NCBI GenBank assembly: GCA_016745055.1
Contig: JADGDF010000013.1
Span: 1-44,506 of the forward strand
DNA: 44,506 nucleotides
Source of the DNA: Thiotrichaceae bacterium
GTDB lineage: Bacteria > Pseudomonadota > Gammaproteobacteria > Beggiatoales > Beggiatoaceae
Direction: 5' to 3'
Part shown: one piece after another, positions 1-8,967 of the stretch
How the letters are laid out: the number at the start of each line of letters is the position of its first letter
Position numbering within the stretch: the first letter of the stretch is position 1
The notes under the pieces: generated by a model
Told to the model about the DNA's origin: nothing
The model's database searches: none
What the model saw: the letters and a program-made list of their open reading frames with translations, nothing else
Translations under genes and position numbers: made by a program

Positions 1-86
1 GGGCTCAAGCTAAGGCTATTCGCAAACGAGAACGCTGCGATGTCGATACCCTATTTACTGTTCATTTCAATACTGACAAATTATAA
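1..86 (+). CDS. C-terminal end of an unidentified protein (partial)
   Basis: From base 3 an open frame runs 27 codons to a TAA at 84-86, giving a charged tail with a short basic run (RKRER) and ending FNTDKL. The 5' part lies outside the window. I do not recognise the family. Only the open frame up to the window edge and the gene-free stretch that follows support it, so it could be a chance frame. Confidence 0.35.
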   Translation, partial: AQAKAIRKRERCDVDTLFTVHFNTDKL

Positions 87-288
87 TGCGCTAGCTATAG
101 GTCAACACTCTTGATGTTTCATCATGCAGTATAAAAAATTAGTATTAAAAACATCAATGCTTGTTATCATTCATTTTGACTTAGTTGCATAGAAATGAAT
201 GAAATACAGTTAATTAAGGAAAGCTGTTTGTCTGCGTACTTTTTTAAGCTCAACCGTTACATGAGCTTTGCTTAATTTGGTTAAATAG

Positions 289-316
289 TTGTGTTTTACG
301 GTAAATTTTATATAAT
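289..316 (+). promoter_or_regulatory. Predicted sigma70 promoter of rplU-rpmA
   Basis: TTGTGT at 289-294 and a perfect TATAAT at 311-316 are separated by 16 bp. Transcription would start near 323, leaving a leader of about 37 nt before the rplU ATG at 360. The rest of 87-288 is AT-rich and shows no gene. Confidence 0.5.
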
Positions 317-359
317 AGGCTGTTTTTCAGAAAAAATTAAAATTGGAGTTGTACCAATA

Positions 360-674
360 ATGCACGCAATTATTAAGACAGGTGGCAAACAATATAAGGT
401 TAAAGAAGGAGATACCTTAAAAATTGAAAAAATAAAAGCTGAACCTGGTTCTAATATAGATTTCGACCAAGTGCTCATGGTCGCCGCAATGGATAATATT
501 CAAGTAGGCGCGCCTATACTTGAAGGGAGCAAAGTCACGGCTGAAGTCGTTAGTCAAGGGCGCGGAAAAAAAGTTCACATTATTAAGTTTAAACGCCGTA
601 AGCACCATATGAAACGAATGGGGCATCGCCAATATTACACAGAAGTTAAAATAACAGGCATTATTGCGGCTTAA
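360..674 (+). CDS. rplU: 50S ribosomal protein L21
   Basis: Structural protein of the large ribosomal subunit that binds 23S rRNA. The 104-residue product starts [14 protein letters not shown], the invariant L21 N-terminus, and carries the basic C-terminal [16 protein letters not shown] segment. The frame is open upstream to a GTG at 291, but the ATG at 360 fits the family length (about 103) and has GGAG at 345-348, so I chose 360. It is followed 15 nt later by rpmA, the usual L21-L27 operon. Confidence 0.96.
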   Translation: MHAIIKTGGKQYKVKEGDTLKIEKIKAEPGSNIDFDQVLMVAAMDNIQVGAPILEGSKVTAEVVSQGRGKKVHIIKFKRRKHHMKRMGHRQYYTEVKITGIIAA

Positions 675-689
675 TTTTAGGAGCATAGC

Positions 690-953
690 ATGGCACATAA
701 AAAAGCAGGTGGCAGTAGTCGAAACGGTCGCGAATCAGAATCAAAACGTCTTGGCGTTAAGCGATATGGTGGTCAACATGTACTGGCAGGTAATATTATC
801 GTTCGCCAACGAGGTACAAAATTTCATCCTGGTGTAAATGTCGGAATTGGCAAAGACCACACTTTGTTTGCAAAGGCTGAAGGGTATGTTAAGTTTGAAA
901 TTAAAGGTTTGAAGAAACGTAAGTTCATTAGTATCTTACCAATGACTGCTTAA
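690..953 (+). CDS. rpmA: 50S ribosomal protein L27
   Basis: Large-subunit protein whose N-terminus reaches the peptidyl transferase centre. The 87 residues begin [24 protein letters not shown], diagnostic for L27, with the conserved [13 protein letters not shown] block in the middle. The start is set by AGGAG at 679-683, 7 nt before the ATG. It is co-transcribed with rplU. The GTPase gene obgE that commonly follows rpmA in proteobacteria is absent; a terminator-like hairpin follows instead. Confidence 0.97.
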   Translation: MAHKKAGGSSRNGRESESKRLGVKRYGGQHVLAGNIIVRQRGTKFHPGVNVGIGKDHTLFAKAEGYVKFEIKGLKKRKFISILPMTA

Positions 954-1002
954 TTTAATAATTCAGGTTAGTTATCGCTAATTGACCTATGTTTTGAAAG
1001 AT

Positions 1003-1024
1003 GTTGGGTTTTCGCTAACCCAAC
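1003..1024 (+). terminator. Hairpin after rpmA, probable terminator
   Basis: GTTGGGTT (1003-1010) pairs perfectly with AACCCAAC (1017-1024) across a 6-nt loop, followed by TTAATT. The stem is short and the T tract weak, so termination may be inefficient. It lies about 50 nt after the rpmA stop. Confidence 0.5.
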
Positions 1025-1204
1025 TTAATTCCTACAATCTATTCAATACATGTTACCGTACTAAAACTTTTCTTTTGTTCATCTGAATTGTTCCAAAAAG
1101 CCAATCATCAATTTCTTTCACCTACACAATCTTTGTTGTGGATGCTAAAATGATCTTTGATTTCTTTTAGTTAACCACATTTTCCATTCTTTTCATTAAT
1201 AATT

Positions 1205-2617
1205 ATGCAACATTTCTCTCAAACGCCACTTTGTGTTGATTTAGATGGCACATTAGTCGCTACTGACACACTTTGGGAAAGTTTCTTGGTCTTGCTGAGA
1301 GAATATCCATGGATTTTATTTTTATTACCTTTCTGGCTACTAAAAGGAAAGGCTTATTTTAAGCATCAAATTTCACAGCGTGTTACATTACCTGTAGATA
1401 CGTTGCCTTATCGTGATGAAATTTTAAACTTTCTCAACGTTCAAAAAAGCCAGGGATGTTATTTAGTGCTTGCAACAGCAGCACATCATCACATTGCCAA
1501 TGCCGTTGCGGAATATCTTAAATTATTTGATGAAGTTATTGCGAGTGATGAAAATTCAAATATGAAAGGCACTCAAAAACGCGATAAATTGCGACAAAAG
1601 TTTGGTAATTATGATTACATTGGGGATTCTTTAGCTGATTTACCCATTTTATATACGGCCCAACAAGCTTATTTAGTTGCGCCTAACCAGCAATTACGTA
1701 AAAAATTTCCGACAGCATATATTTTTGAAGCCCAAAAACCTACTTTGAAAACTTGGTTACGCGCGTTACGTCCGCATCAATGGGTTAAAAATGGCTTGCT
1801 TTTTGTGCCATTGATGCTTTCTCATCAGTTTCTTGAGCCAGAAAAATTATACCCCACTATTTTTGGCTTTTTGGCTTTTTGTTTAGCGGCATCAGCCGGT
1901 TACATTCTTAATGATTTACTTGATTTAAGTGCAGATAGAAGTCATAGCACTAAAAAAGAGCGTCCTTTTGCATCAGGTATATTACCTATTCCCTATGGTT
2001 TATTGTTATTTGTTGGTTTATTGATTGCAAGTATCAATTTAGCCTTTTGGCAAATATCTTTCCCCTTTACTGGCATGATTTTGCTGTATTTAATTATGAC
2101 AGTCACTTATTCGTTTTATTTAAAACGAAAAATGATTTTAGATGTGATGGTGTTGGCGATCCTTTATTCTCACCGATTATTTGCTGGAGGCATTGCAGCA
2201 TCAATAGATATTTCTTCATGGCTATTGGCATTTTCTATGTTTATTTTTACTAGCCTTGCGTTTTTAAAACGTTATACGGAGTTATTACAACTCAGTGAAG
2301 AAAAAATTATCAAAAATCGTAATTATTCCGTGGCTGATATTGAAATGATTGCTAGTGCTGGGCCAACCAATGGTTATTTGGCAATATTAGTCTTTGCTCT
2401 ATATATTAGTGGTGAAAATATGGCCCAATTATACCCTGCAGGCTTTTTTCTTTGGTTTATTTGTCCACTATTATTATATTGGATTACTCGTATCTGGTTT
2501 ATTGCCCATCGAAAACAAATGGTAGATGATCCGGTATGGTTTGCATTGACAGATAGAACCAGTTGGTTTGTTATCGTTAGTATTGTTGGCTTATTATTCT
2601 TAGCAAAATTTCTATAG
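1205..2617 (+). CDS. HAD phosphatase-UbiA prenyltransferase fusion protein
   Basis: A 470-residue two-domain protein. Residues 1-170 are a HAD-type hydrolase: DLDGT (catalytic Asp12/Asp14), a central LATAA segment and a GDSLADLP metal-binding loop. Residues 178-470 are a polytopic UbiA-family transferase with LRPHQWVKN, the prenyl-diphosphate motif NDLLD (N236-D240) and about eight hydrophobic helices. LRPHQWVKN is typical of decaprenyl-phosphate phosphoribosyltransferase-like UbiA members, so the substrate may be a polyprenyl phosphate rather than a quinone ring; this is inference. The HAD domain could dephosphorylate the product. I see no clear ribosome binding site. The next gene starts 2 nt after the stop. 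Confidence 0.85.
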   Translation: MQHFSQTPLCVDLDGTLVATDTLWESFLVLLREYPWILFLLPFWLLKGKAYFKHQISQRVTLPVDTLPYRDEILNFLNVQKSQGCYLVLATAAHHHIANAVAEYLKLFDEVIASDENSNMKGTQKRDKLRQKFGNYDYIGDSLADLPILYTAQQAYLVAPNQQLRKKFPTAYIFEAQKPTLKTWLRALRPHQWVKNGLLFVPLMLSHQFLEPEKLYPTIFGFLAFCLAASAGYILNDLLDLSADRSHSTKKERPFASGILPIPYGLLLFVGLLIASINLAFWQISFPFTGMILLYLIMTVTYSFYLKRKMILDVMVLAILYSHRLFAGGIAASIDISSWLLAFSMFIFTSLAFLKRYTELLQLSEEKIIKNRNYSVADIEMIASAGPTNGYLAILVFALYISGENMAQLYPAGFFLWFICPLLLYWITRIWFIAHRKQMVDDPVWFALTDRTSWFVIVSIVGLLFLAKFL

Positions 2618-2619
2618 TT

Positions 2620-3078
2620 ATGTGGCAAAGACAGAAATTTACTCAATTCTTTATTGTTGCAAGTTATTTGAGCACGCTCAGCATAACCTCACAAGTTTTT
2701 GCTGAAGAAGAATTAATGCGTTTACTCACAACACCGATGGAAAGAGAAAAAATAGATAAATTACGCTCTTGGCAAGAGGCCAATGTTTACCTTAATAAAG
2801 ATATACCTGAGCCTCCACCTTATATCACATTTAATGGTATAATCAAAAGATCAGATGGTAATGTGACTTTATGGGTCAATGATGCACAAAAAATCCAGCA
2901 AAAAGGATTTGAGATAAAAGTTGAAGCTGTGGAGGATATTTCTTTACCCATTTTATTGGCCAAAACTAATCAAGTCATTTACCTAAAACCAGGACAAACC
3001 ATAGATATTTTAAATGGCAAAACATTAGAGAGTTATGATAAGCTGAAAGAAGAAAAGTTAGAACCAGCTAATAATTAG
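2620..3078 (+). CDS. Small secreted protein of unknown function
   Basis: A 152-residue protein with a signal peptide (hydrophobic core about residues 9-25, likely cleaved after QVFA). The mature part has a helical, charged LRSWQEA segment, a PEPPPY linker and a small beta domain (TFNGIIKRSDGNVTLWVND ... VIYLKPGQTIDI). The layout resembles periplasmic accessory proteins of type IV pilus or type II secretion systems (PilP/GspC-like homology region), but I cannot assign it. It starts 2 nt after the HAD-UbiA stop and is probably translated with it. No pilus genes are nearby. Confidence 0.7.
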   Translation: MWQRQKFTQFFIVASYLSTLSITSQVFAEEELMRLLTTPMEREKIDKLRSWQEANVYLNKDIPEPPPYITFNGIIKRSDGNVTLWVNDAQKIQQKGFEIKVEAVEDISLPILLAKTNQVIYLKPGQTIDILNGKTLESYDKLKEEKLEPANN

Positions 3079-3177
3079 TGTCGTCAAATGTTTAGTTGCA
3101 GCGAAGCTTGATACTTGTAGTAATAAATTATTGATGGTCATGGAAATTGTATACCATATAAAATTGGGCATCTTTTA

Positions 3178-4305
3178 TCAATTTTCCTGAGAGTTATAAC
3201 TAACTTCGTTCATACTGCCTGCCATCAAATTGATTTCAGTATGTACGCTGTCAAATTTATCTGCCATTTCTTCAAAAGTAATAGTTTCATTACCTTGACG
3301 ACCAATCAGTACGACTTCTTCGCCCCAAGTGACCTCTTCTTGTAAGTCAGTAATATCTACAGTAATAATGTTCAACGAGACTCTTCCCACCACGGGGCAA
3401 CATTGCCCTTTAATGAGTACAATACCTTTGTTAAACAAGCTGCGCGGGTAGCCTTCGCCAAAACCAACCGGTAGTGAAGCAATACGGCTATCACGAGAAG
3501 TTGTGAACAAACTACCATAACCTAATGTTTTTCCCGCAGGTACGTAGCGTATTTCAGCAATACGGGTTTTGATAGACATCACGGGTTGCAGTGCGGGTGG
3601 ATTTTGGAAATGTTGGGACGTACGCATTCCATAGCAAGCTGCGCCTATTCGTATTAAATCCTGTTTAAATTCTGGCAGACGTATTGCCGCTGCACTGTTG
3701 TGCGTATGTACTAAAATATTTTCTGGTAACTCATCTCGCAATGATTCTTTAAGTTCATAAAAAATCTCTAATTGATTGTGAGTATCCATCAAATCAGCGG
3801 CATCAGCTTTCGCAAGATGGGTCATGATACCCACAATATTTAGGCCAGACAGAGTACAAACTCGCTTCAACTCCTCTAATTGTTCAGGGAAAAAACCACT
3901 ACGTCCCATACCTGTGTCAATTTTTAGATGCACAGGTACGGGTTTGCCACGTCGCTGTCCTGCCTGATTCAAGTATTCAGCAATCTCCAATGAACCAACT
4001 TGTTCTTCAAGGTGTAAAGTGGTGAGAGATTCAGTCAATTCTTCTGGCAAAGCCATACGTAAACGCATTACTGGTATTTCAGGATAGCGCTGGCGGATTT
4101 GCCAGGCTTCAGGGTTAGTGCAAATACCTAAATAATCGGCACCGGCTTCCACTGCAGTTGAAAGTAGTGCTTCAAGCCCATGACCATAAGCATTGGCTTT
4201 CATTACCACACAACATTTCGTTGGCGTCGAAGATTGGCGTAAATAACGAATATTGGCTCCAAAAGTATCCTTAGCTATGTTAACTTGAATGTGATGTTGA
4301 TGCAT
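3178..4305 (-). CDS. alr: Alanine racemase (PLP-dependent)
   Basis: Interconverts L- and D-alanine for peptidoglycan. The 375 residues are the normal length. VMKANAYGHG carries the PLP lysine (Lys36), and Tyr263 in LGYGS matches the second catalytic base, followed by an SLPVGFGEGYPR block. The usual Met-Asp of the GRVSMD motif reads Leu311-Asn312 (GRVSLNIITVD), an unusual substitution also known from broad-specificity racemase relatives, so substrate range may differ. The gene is convergent with the small secreted gene and lies downstream of a glycosyltransferase on the same strand, with a MITE-like element in between. Confidence 0.9.
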   Translation of the reverse strand: MHQHHIQVNIAKDTFGANIRYLRQSSTPTKCCVVMKANAYGHGLEALLSTAVEAGADYLGICTNPEAWQIRQRYPEIPVMRLRMALPEELTESLTTLHLEEQVGSLEIAEYLNQAGQRRGKPVPVHLKIDTGMGRSGFFPEQLEELKRVCTLSGLNIVGIMTHLAKADAADLMDTHNQLEIFYELKESLRDELPENILVHTHNSAAAIRLPEFKQDLIRIGAACYGMRTSQHFQNPPALQPVMSIKTRIAEIRYVPAGKTLGYGSLFTTSRDSRIASLPVGFGEGYPRSLFNKGIVLIKGQCCPVVGRVSLNIITVDITDLQEEVTWGEEVVLIGRQGNETITFEEMADKFDSVHTEINLMAGSMNEVSYNSQEN

Positions 4306-4367
4306 TTTGTCTATTCCTTTTTATTTTGATCCTAAATCCCGCATCTTTTCACTGCCCCTAAAACAAT

Positions 4368-4472
4368 TAAGGAATAGGAATTAAATAACATCCATCAGTT
4401 TTCAATCAGACCTGGCAGGTTTTTAAAACCTGCCAGGTCTTGTTTCTGATTTTATTTAGTTCCCATTCCTAA
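4368..4472 (+). repeat. MITE-like palindromic element, copy A
   Basis: A 105-bp non-coding element with imperfect terminal inverted repeats (TAAGGAATAGGAATTAAATAA-type ends of about 21 bp). At its centre is a perfect 16-bp stem, AGACCTGGCAGGTTTT (4408-4423), with its complement at 4425-4440. Three more copies occur at 16201, 30397 and 37712. It lies between the glycosyltransferase stop (83 nt away) and the alr start, so its hairpin could end transcription or stabilise mRNA. Confidence 0.85.
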
Positions 4473-4555
4473 GTACTTATACTTTTATCATATCCAGTTT
4501 TTTCTTGTGTCCTGCAACGCGCAACAAAAGAAAACTTATAAAACAGCCGACATGA

Positions 4556-5254
4556 TTAGTTTTGAGGATTGCAGTTGGAAGTATAATAGAATTTTTTTAA
4601 ATAATTGGGAGAAAAACCTAAAAAATAGCCTAGTCTCAATCCCCACATGAGTAAAATAGTTCGGATAATACCTTTTTCTTCCCAGCGACGGCTGGAGGTA
4701 ACGACTTTCTGTTGCATACAAATCGGCCTGGAAAAACGTTTTAAACGTCGACTAATTTCAATATCTTCCATTAAAGCTTGGTCAGGAAAACCGTTTACTT
4801 TATCAAATAAATGACGTTTGATAAAAATGGCTTGATCCCCAGTGACGATACCTGTTAGACAAGAACGTTTATTCATCAGCCATTCAATAATGCGTAATAG
4901 TTTTGCTTGTCCTGATAATTGCACATTAAATCTACCCCAGTCAGATGAATGAGTTTGTAACGCATTAATAATAAGCTGATCTATGTGTTGTGGTAGCAAA
5001 GTATCTGCGTGTAAAAATAATAAAATATCCCCTTTTGCAGCTTCGGCACCCTGATTTAACTGGGTAGCACGCCCACGGGGACTAATAATACATTGGTCAG
5101 CTAAATTTTCAGCTAATTTTGCAGTGTTATCCTCACTGTGACCATCCACAATGATGATTTCATGACCTATTTGCCGCAAATAATGTAATTGACGCAAGGT
5201 ATTTTCAATCATGACTTGCTCATTAAATGTGGGAATAATGATTGAAAGTTGCAT
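4556..5254 (-). CDS. TIGR04283-type family 2 glycosyltransferase
   Basis: A 232-residue GT-A fold enzyme. It has the N-terminal IIIPTFNE, the nucleotide-binding IIIVDGHSEDNT, the GRATQLNQGA and LFLHADT blocks (DxD-like metal site), WGRFNV, GDQAIFIKR and MEDIEISRRLKR. This order is characteristic of the rSAM/selenodomain-associated transferase 2 family. The acceptor is unknown. The protein lacks membrane helices, apart from a moderately hydrophobic stretch near ILLMWGLRLGYFLG. It is divergent from nuoH. No radical SAM partner lies next to it, although members of this family often have one. Confidence 0.85.
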   Translation of the reverse strand: MQLSIIIPTFNEQVMIENTLRQLHYLRQIGHEIIIVDGHSEDNTAKLAENLADQCIISPRGRATQLNQGAEAAKGDILLFLHADTLLPQHIDQLIINALQTHSSDWGRFNVQLSGQAKLLRIIEWLMNKRSCLTGIVTGDQAIFIKRHLFDKVNGFPDQALMEDIEISRRLKRFSRPICMQQKVVTSSRRWEEKGIIRTILLMWGLRLGYFLGFSPNYLKKFYYTSNCNPQN

Positions 5255-5423
5255 AAGTAAACTCAGGTAATGACTGCGATATAAGTTATTATTTATCTGT
5301 AAATACTAGGGAAATAAGGTTGTTGCATTTACTCATATAATGAGATACCCTAGTTTCCCTTAAAATAGTTTAAAACTTTTGACCCTTGCAAACACAGATT
5401 GCTCTGTAAATGGATACTAACTC

Positions 5424-6497
5424 ATGGTGGACATGTCAACTTTCATTGATGTTGCAGTGTATTTAGGCATTATTTTAATAAAAATATTAGTACTGGTTTT
5501 TCCTCTTTTTATTGTTGTTGCCTACTATACATTAGCTGAACGCAAAATCATTGGTTATATGCAAGTGAGAGTCGGGCCTAACCGCGTCGGTTTTGACGCA
5601 GTTCCTGGTTTACGCAGGATACGAGGTTTAGGTCAGCCAATTGCTGATGCTGTTAAACTAATGTTTAAAGAAATTGTGATTCCCACTAATGCCAATGTAT
5701 TTCTATTTGTCATTGCCCCAGTATTATCGTTTGCCCCCGCTATTGCAGCCTGGGCAGTGATTCCTTTTGATGATGGTTGGGTTGTCGCTGATATAAATGT
5801 CGGCTTACTTTACTTATTAGCCATGACATCAATTTCTGTTTATGGCGTGATTATCGCGGGCTGGGCTTCTAACTCAAAATATGCATTTTTAGGCTCAATT
5901 CGTTCGGCTGCACAAATTATTTCCTATGAAATTGCCATGGGCTTTACCTTAGTTGGCGTTGTACTCGCTGCAGGTAGTTTAAACTTATCCGATATTGTCA
6001 TGGCGCAAAAAGGTAGTTTAATTCATTGGTATTGGTTGCCACTCTTTCCTCTGTTTATTATTTACTTTATTTCGGCCACAGCAGAAACCAATCGGGCGCC
6101 ATTCGACGTTGCAGAAGGTGAATCAGAAATTGTAGCTGGTTTTCACACCGAATATTCAGGCATGTTATTCGCCGTATTCTTCCTGGCCGAATATGCCAAC
6201 ATGATTTTAGTGTCTGCCTTAGCTGTCATTATGTTCCTTGGCGGATGGTTATCCCCTTTTGAAGGCACAATTCTAGGTGAGACTATTTTAGGTCAACACG
6301 GTATTGTGTGGTTTCTATTAAAAACATCCATTTTCATGTTATTGTTTCTCTGGTTTCGGGCAACCTTTCCTCGTTATCGCTACGATCAAATTATGCGTTT
6401 AGGTTGGAAAATATTTATTCCTATTACTTTAGTTTGGATTGTGGTAGAAGCTGCGGCTGTACTTGCAAACTTACCCCCTTGGTTTGTAGAAGGATAA
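5424..6497 (+). CDS. nuoH: NADH-quinone oxidoreductase subunit H
   Basis: Membrane subunit of complex I that forms part of the quinone chamber. The 357 residues contain the signature [19 protein letters not shown], the E-rich loop [24 protein letters not shown] and [17 protein letters not shown] near the C-terminus, with about eight membrane helices. ATGs at 5424 and 5433 are both possible starts. It is the first gene of a short nuoH-nuoI group. The peripheral-arm genes nuoA-nuoG that normally precede it are not adjacent, since the next gene upstream is a divergent glycosyltransferase. Confidence 0.96.
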   Translation: MVDMSTFIDVAVYLGIILIKILVLVFPLFIVVAYYTLAERKIIGYMQVRVGPNRVGFDAVPGLRRIRGLGQPIADAVKLMFKEIVIPTNANVFLFVIAPVLSFAPAIAAWAVIPFDDGWVVADINVGLLYLLAMTSISVYGVIIAGWASNSKYAFLGSIRSAAQIISYEIAMGFTLVGVVLAAGSLNLSDIVMAQKGSLIHWYWLPLFPLFIIYFISATAETNRAPFDVAEGESEIVAGFHTEYSGMLFAVFFLAEYANMILVSALAVIMFLGGWLSPFEGTILGETILGQHGIVWFLLKTSIFMLLFLWFRATFPRYRYDQIMRLGWKIFIPITLVWIVVEAAAVLANLPPWFVEG

Positions 6498-6515
6498 AAT
6501 AAAGGATAAAAATGC

Positions 6516-7007
6516 ATGAGTGCTGTTAAAAATTATATTAAAAGCCTGTTTTTGTGGGAATTGCTGAAAGGCATGCGCGTGACAGGAAAATTTTTCTTTA
6601 CTAAAAAATTAACGCTGTTTTATGGTGATGGTGAAAAAACACCTCAATCACCTCGTTTTCGGGGACAACATGCATTACGCCGTTATGCTAATGGTGAAGA
6701 ACGGTGCATTGCCTGTAAATTATGTGAAGCTGTTTGTCCTGCTTTAGCAATCACTATTGAGTGCGATGAACGTGAAGATGGTACCCGCCGCACAACCCGT
6801 TACGATATTGATTTAACTAAATGTATTTTTTGTGGTTTTTGTGAAGAATCCTGCCCAGTTGATTCTATTGTTGAAACCCGTAATTTTGAATATCACGGGG
6901 AAAGCAAGCAAGATTTGCTCATGACTAAAACAAAATTATTAGCCATGGGGGAAACTTATGAGCCGCAATTGGCTGCTGATCGAAAAGCTGATGCAGCTTT
7001 CCGTTGA
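6516..7007 (+). CDS. nuoI: NADH-quinone oxidoreductase subunit I
   Basis: Iron-sulfur subunit carrying clusters N6a and N6b near the quinone site. The 163 residues include two 8Fe-ferredoxin-type motifs, C64-C67-C70 with C74 ([12 protein letters not shown]) and C103-C106-C109 with C113 ([12 protein letters not shown]), and the conserved [26 protein letters not shown] stretch. It follows nuoH by 18 nt in the same operon. Confidence 0.96.
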   Translation: MSAVKNYIKSLFLWELLKGMRVTGKFFFTKKLTLFYGDGEKTPQSPRFRGQHALRRYANGEERCIACKLCEAVCPALAITIECDEREDGTRRTTRYDIDLTKCIFCGFCEESCPVDSIVETRNFEYHGESKQDLLMTKTKLLAMGETYEPQLAADRKADAAFR

Positions 7008-7035
7008 TTGCTTTTTGTCATAACAGGAGGTAATA

Positions 7036-7737
7036 GTGCGACATTTAAATTTACTAATAGGTAGTTTGCTACTTATTCTACCATTGTACAGTGCAGCAAA
7101 AGAGCTACCAGAAAAATTTTTTTATGATAGTGGAAATATCCAATTTGAATTAAGTTACTTGGACGGCCAAAAACATGGAAACATTAAAGAATTTTATGAA
7201 ACTAGCGAACTTAAAGCAGAAGAAAATTATGATCGTGGTAAATTAAAATCTGCTAAACAATACCGCAAAGATGGTAAGCTGGAGTACGAAATGCGTTACT
7301 CTGGTGGTAAAAAATTGGAAACACAAATTCAATTTTACAACAGTGGTGAATTGTTCCGTGAGCGCAGCCTAGTCAATGGTAAACGCGAAGGTCTTGAAAA
7401 AGACTACTACCAAAATGGTAAAATTAAAGCAGAACGTCATTATATCAATGGTAAAAAAGAAGGTAGCGCACGAGGTTATCATAAAAATGGCAATCTTCAA
7501 GGTGATTGGGTATTTGAAAATGGTGCGCCCATCTCTGCAACTATTTATTATCGCACTGGCGAGTTGTGGCTTAAACACACAGATTTTGTTGATGGTCGCT
7601 TAAACGGCATATCATTGGAATATAATAAAGATGGTGATTTAATTGCAGAACGATTTTATGAAAATGATCGAATGGTCAAACGGAAAAGAGTGATTGAATT
7701 TAGCTTACTCAGTTTGATTTCATGGATTTGGGATTGA
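7036..7737 (+). CDS. Secreted MORN-repeat protein (YwqK-like) between nuoI and nuoJ
   Basis: A 233-residue protein starting with GTG at 7036, supported by AGGAGG at 7025-7030. It has a signal peptide (about residues 1-21, ending SAA) and then about seven to eight short repeats of the MORN_2 type (YxNGxIKAExxYxNGKKEG). Such repeats occur in proteins annotated as YwqK-family antitoxins, but no toxin lies nearby and a signal peptide argues for a periplasmic or surface role. It sits in the nuo operon on the same strand, 28 nt after nuoI and 37 nt before nuoJ. No role in complex I is known to me. Confidence 0.8.
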   Translation: MRHLNLLIGSLLLILPLYSAAKELPEKFFYDSGNIQFELSYLDGQKHGNIKEFYETSELKAEENYDRGKLKSAKQYRKDGKLEYEMRYSGGKKLETQIQFYNSGELFRERSLVNGKREGLEKDYYQNGKIKAERHYINGKKEGSARGYHKNGNLQGDWVFENGAPISATIYYRTGELWLKHTDFVDGRLNGISLEYNKDGDLIAERFYENDRMVKRKRVIEFSLLSLISWIWD

Positions 7738-7774
7738 TAACATGGTACCGCTTATTTAACAAGGTTCTTAATGT

Positions 7775-8362
7775 ATGATTAAATTTACCTTTTATTTTTT
7801 CTCCATTATTTTAATTTTTGCCGCAATGCGACTGATTACAGTGCGTAATCCCGTACATGCTGCGTTGTTCTTGGTACTGTCATTTTTCTCTTCAGCCTCA
7901 ATTTGGCTGTTACTACATGCAGAATTTTTGGCGATTGCACTTATTTTAGTCTACGTTGGTGCGGTTATGGTCTTGTTCTTATTTGTGGTGATGATGTTGG
8001 ATATCAATGTTACAATGATTCGAGATGGGTTTGCACGTTATATGCCAGTTGCAACACTAGTAGGTGTTGTGATTTTAGTTGAAATGGGTTTAGTTATTTT
8101 TTCCCATTTGCCAGAAGTACAACCTGTAGTGATGGCAGCAGATGTTTCTAATACTAAAATGCTTGGCCAAGTTTTATATACGATTTATGTCTACCCATTT
8201 GAAATTGCAGCAGTCATTTTACTAGTAGCGATGGTAGCTGCGATTGCATTAACGCATATACCTCGTACCCGAATGAAATATCAAACGCCTTCGCATCAAG
8301 TCAATGTAAGACGTCAGGATCGTGTGCGTCTTGTTAAAATGCCCACAGAGCCAAAGGACTAA
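7775..8362 (+). CDS. nuoJ: NADH-quinone oxidoreductase subunit J
   Basis: Membrane subunit of complex I. The 195 residues begin with a hydrophobic helix, then [53 protein letters not shown], the family core, and end in a hydrophilic tail. AAGG at 7761-7764 is the likely ribosome binding site. It follows the MORN-repeat gene and precedes nuoK by 2 nt. Confidence 0.95.
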   Translation: MIKFTFYFFSIILIFAAMRLITVRNPVHAALFLVLSFFSSASIWLLLHAEFLAIALILVYVGAVMVLFLFVVMMLDINVTMIRDGFARYMPVATLVGVVILVEMGLVIFSHLPEVQPVVMAADVSNTKMLGQVLYTIYVYPFEIAAVILLVAMVAAIALTHIPRTRMKYQTPSHQVNVRRQDRVRLVKMPTEPKD

Positions 8363-8364
8363 TT

Positions 8365-8670
8365 ATGCCAACATTGAATGAATTTCTTATGCTGGGAGCT
8401 ATTTTATTTTGTCTCAGTATTGCAGGTATTTTCCTGAATCGAAAAAACTTGATTATTTTGTTGATGTGTATTGAGTTAATGCTATTGGCAGTTAATATGA
8501 ACTTTATTGCCTTTTCCTATTTCAGCGGCGATATTGCAGGGCAGGTATTTGTTTTCTTTATTTTAACTGTTGCTGCCGCAGAAGCCGCAATTGGCCTAGC
8601 TATTTTGGTTGTCTTATTCCGCAATAGAGCAACTATCAATGTTGATGATCTAGATAGTATGAAGGGTTAG
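8365..8670 (+). CDS. nuoK: NADH-quinone oxidoreductase subunit K
   Basis: Mrp-antiporter-like small subunit of complex I. The 101 residues have three membrane helices. [16 protein letters not shown] carries the conserved membrane glutamate of helix 2, and [14 protein letters not shown] carries the second one. AAAGGA precedes the ATG. The antiporter-like genes nuoL, nuoM and nuoN do not follow; the next gene is a DsrE-like protein about 300 nt away. Confidence 0.96.
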   Translation: MPTLNEFLMLGAILFCLSIAGIFLNRKNLIILLMCIELMLLAVNMNFIAFSYFSGDIAGQVFVFFILTVAAAEAAIGLAILVVLFRNRATINVDDLDSMKG

Positions 8671-8967
8671 CCATCTATACTTTTGGCATGTCAAAACTAG
8701 AACGCTTATTTTGCCGCGCACTGCGTGGCATGAGAAAATCATAAAAAATACTGTCTGTATGATTAATATTGAATATATAACCTCATATCAAAAAAGTGAA
8801 TAATTTCTACATTCATAATACACCGCATATTTTTACCTAATTTTTAAAACACTTAATTTTCAAACTGACTTTTCGTATTTTTAGAATGGTTAGTGTCAGG
8901 CATTAGTAACGCTCTGCTGATGTTTGAGTGATATTAAATAGAGCATTCTTACAGGAGTAATATTATA
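8671..8967. other. Intergenic region after nuoK
   Basis: AT-rich with no credible gene. An imperfect GC-rich hairpin lies at 8712-8730 (TGCCGCGCA, one base, TGCGTGGCA), about 40 nt after the nuoK stop. It may end the nuo transcript, though no clear T tract follows. No trace of nuoL is visible. Confidence 0.4.

Noticed and set aside
291-359. N-terminal extension of L21 from GTG 291
   Set aside because: It would overlap the promoter -35/-10 region, and L21 proteins begin at the ATG at 360.
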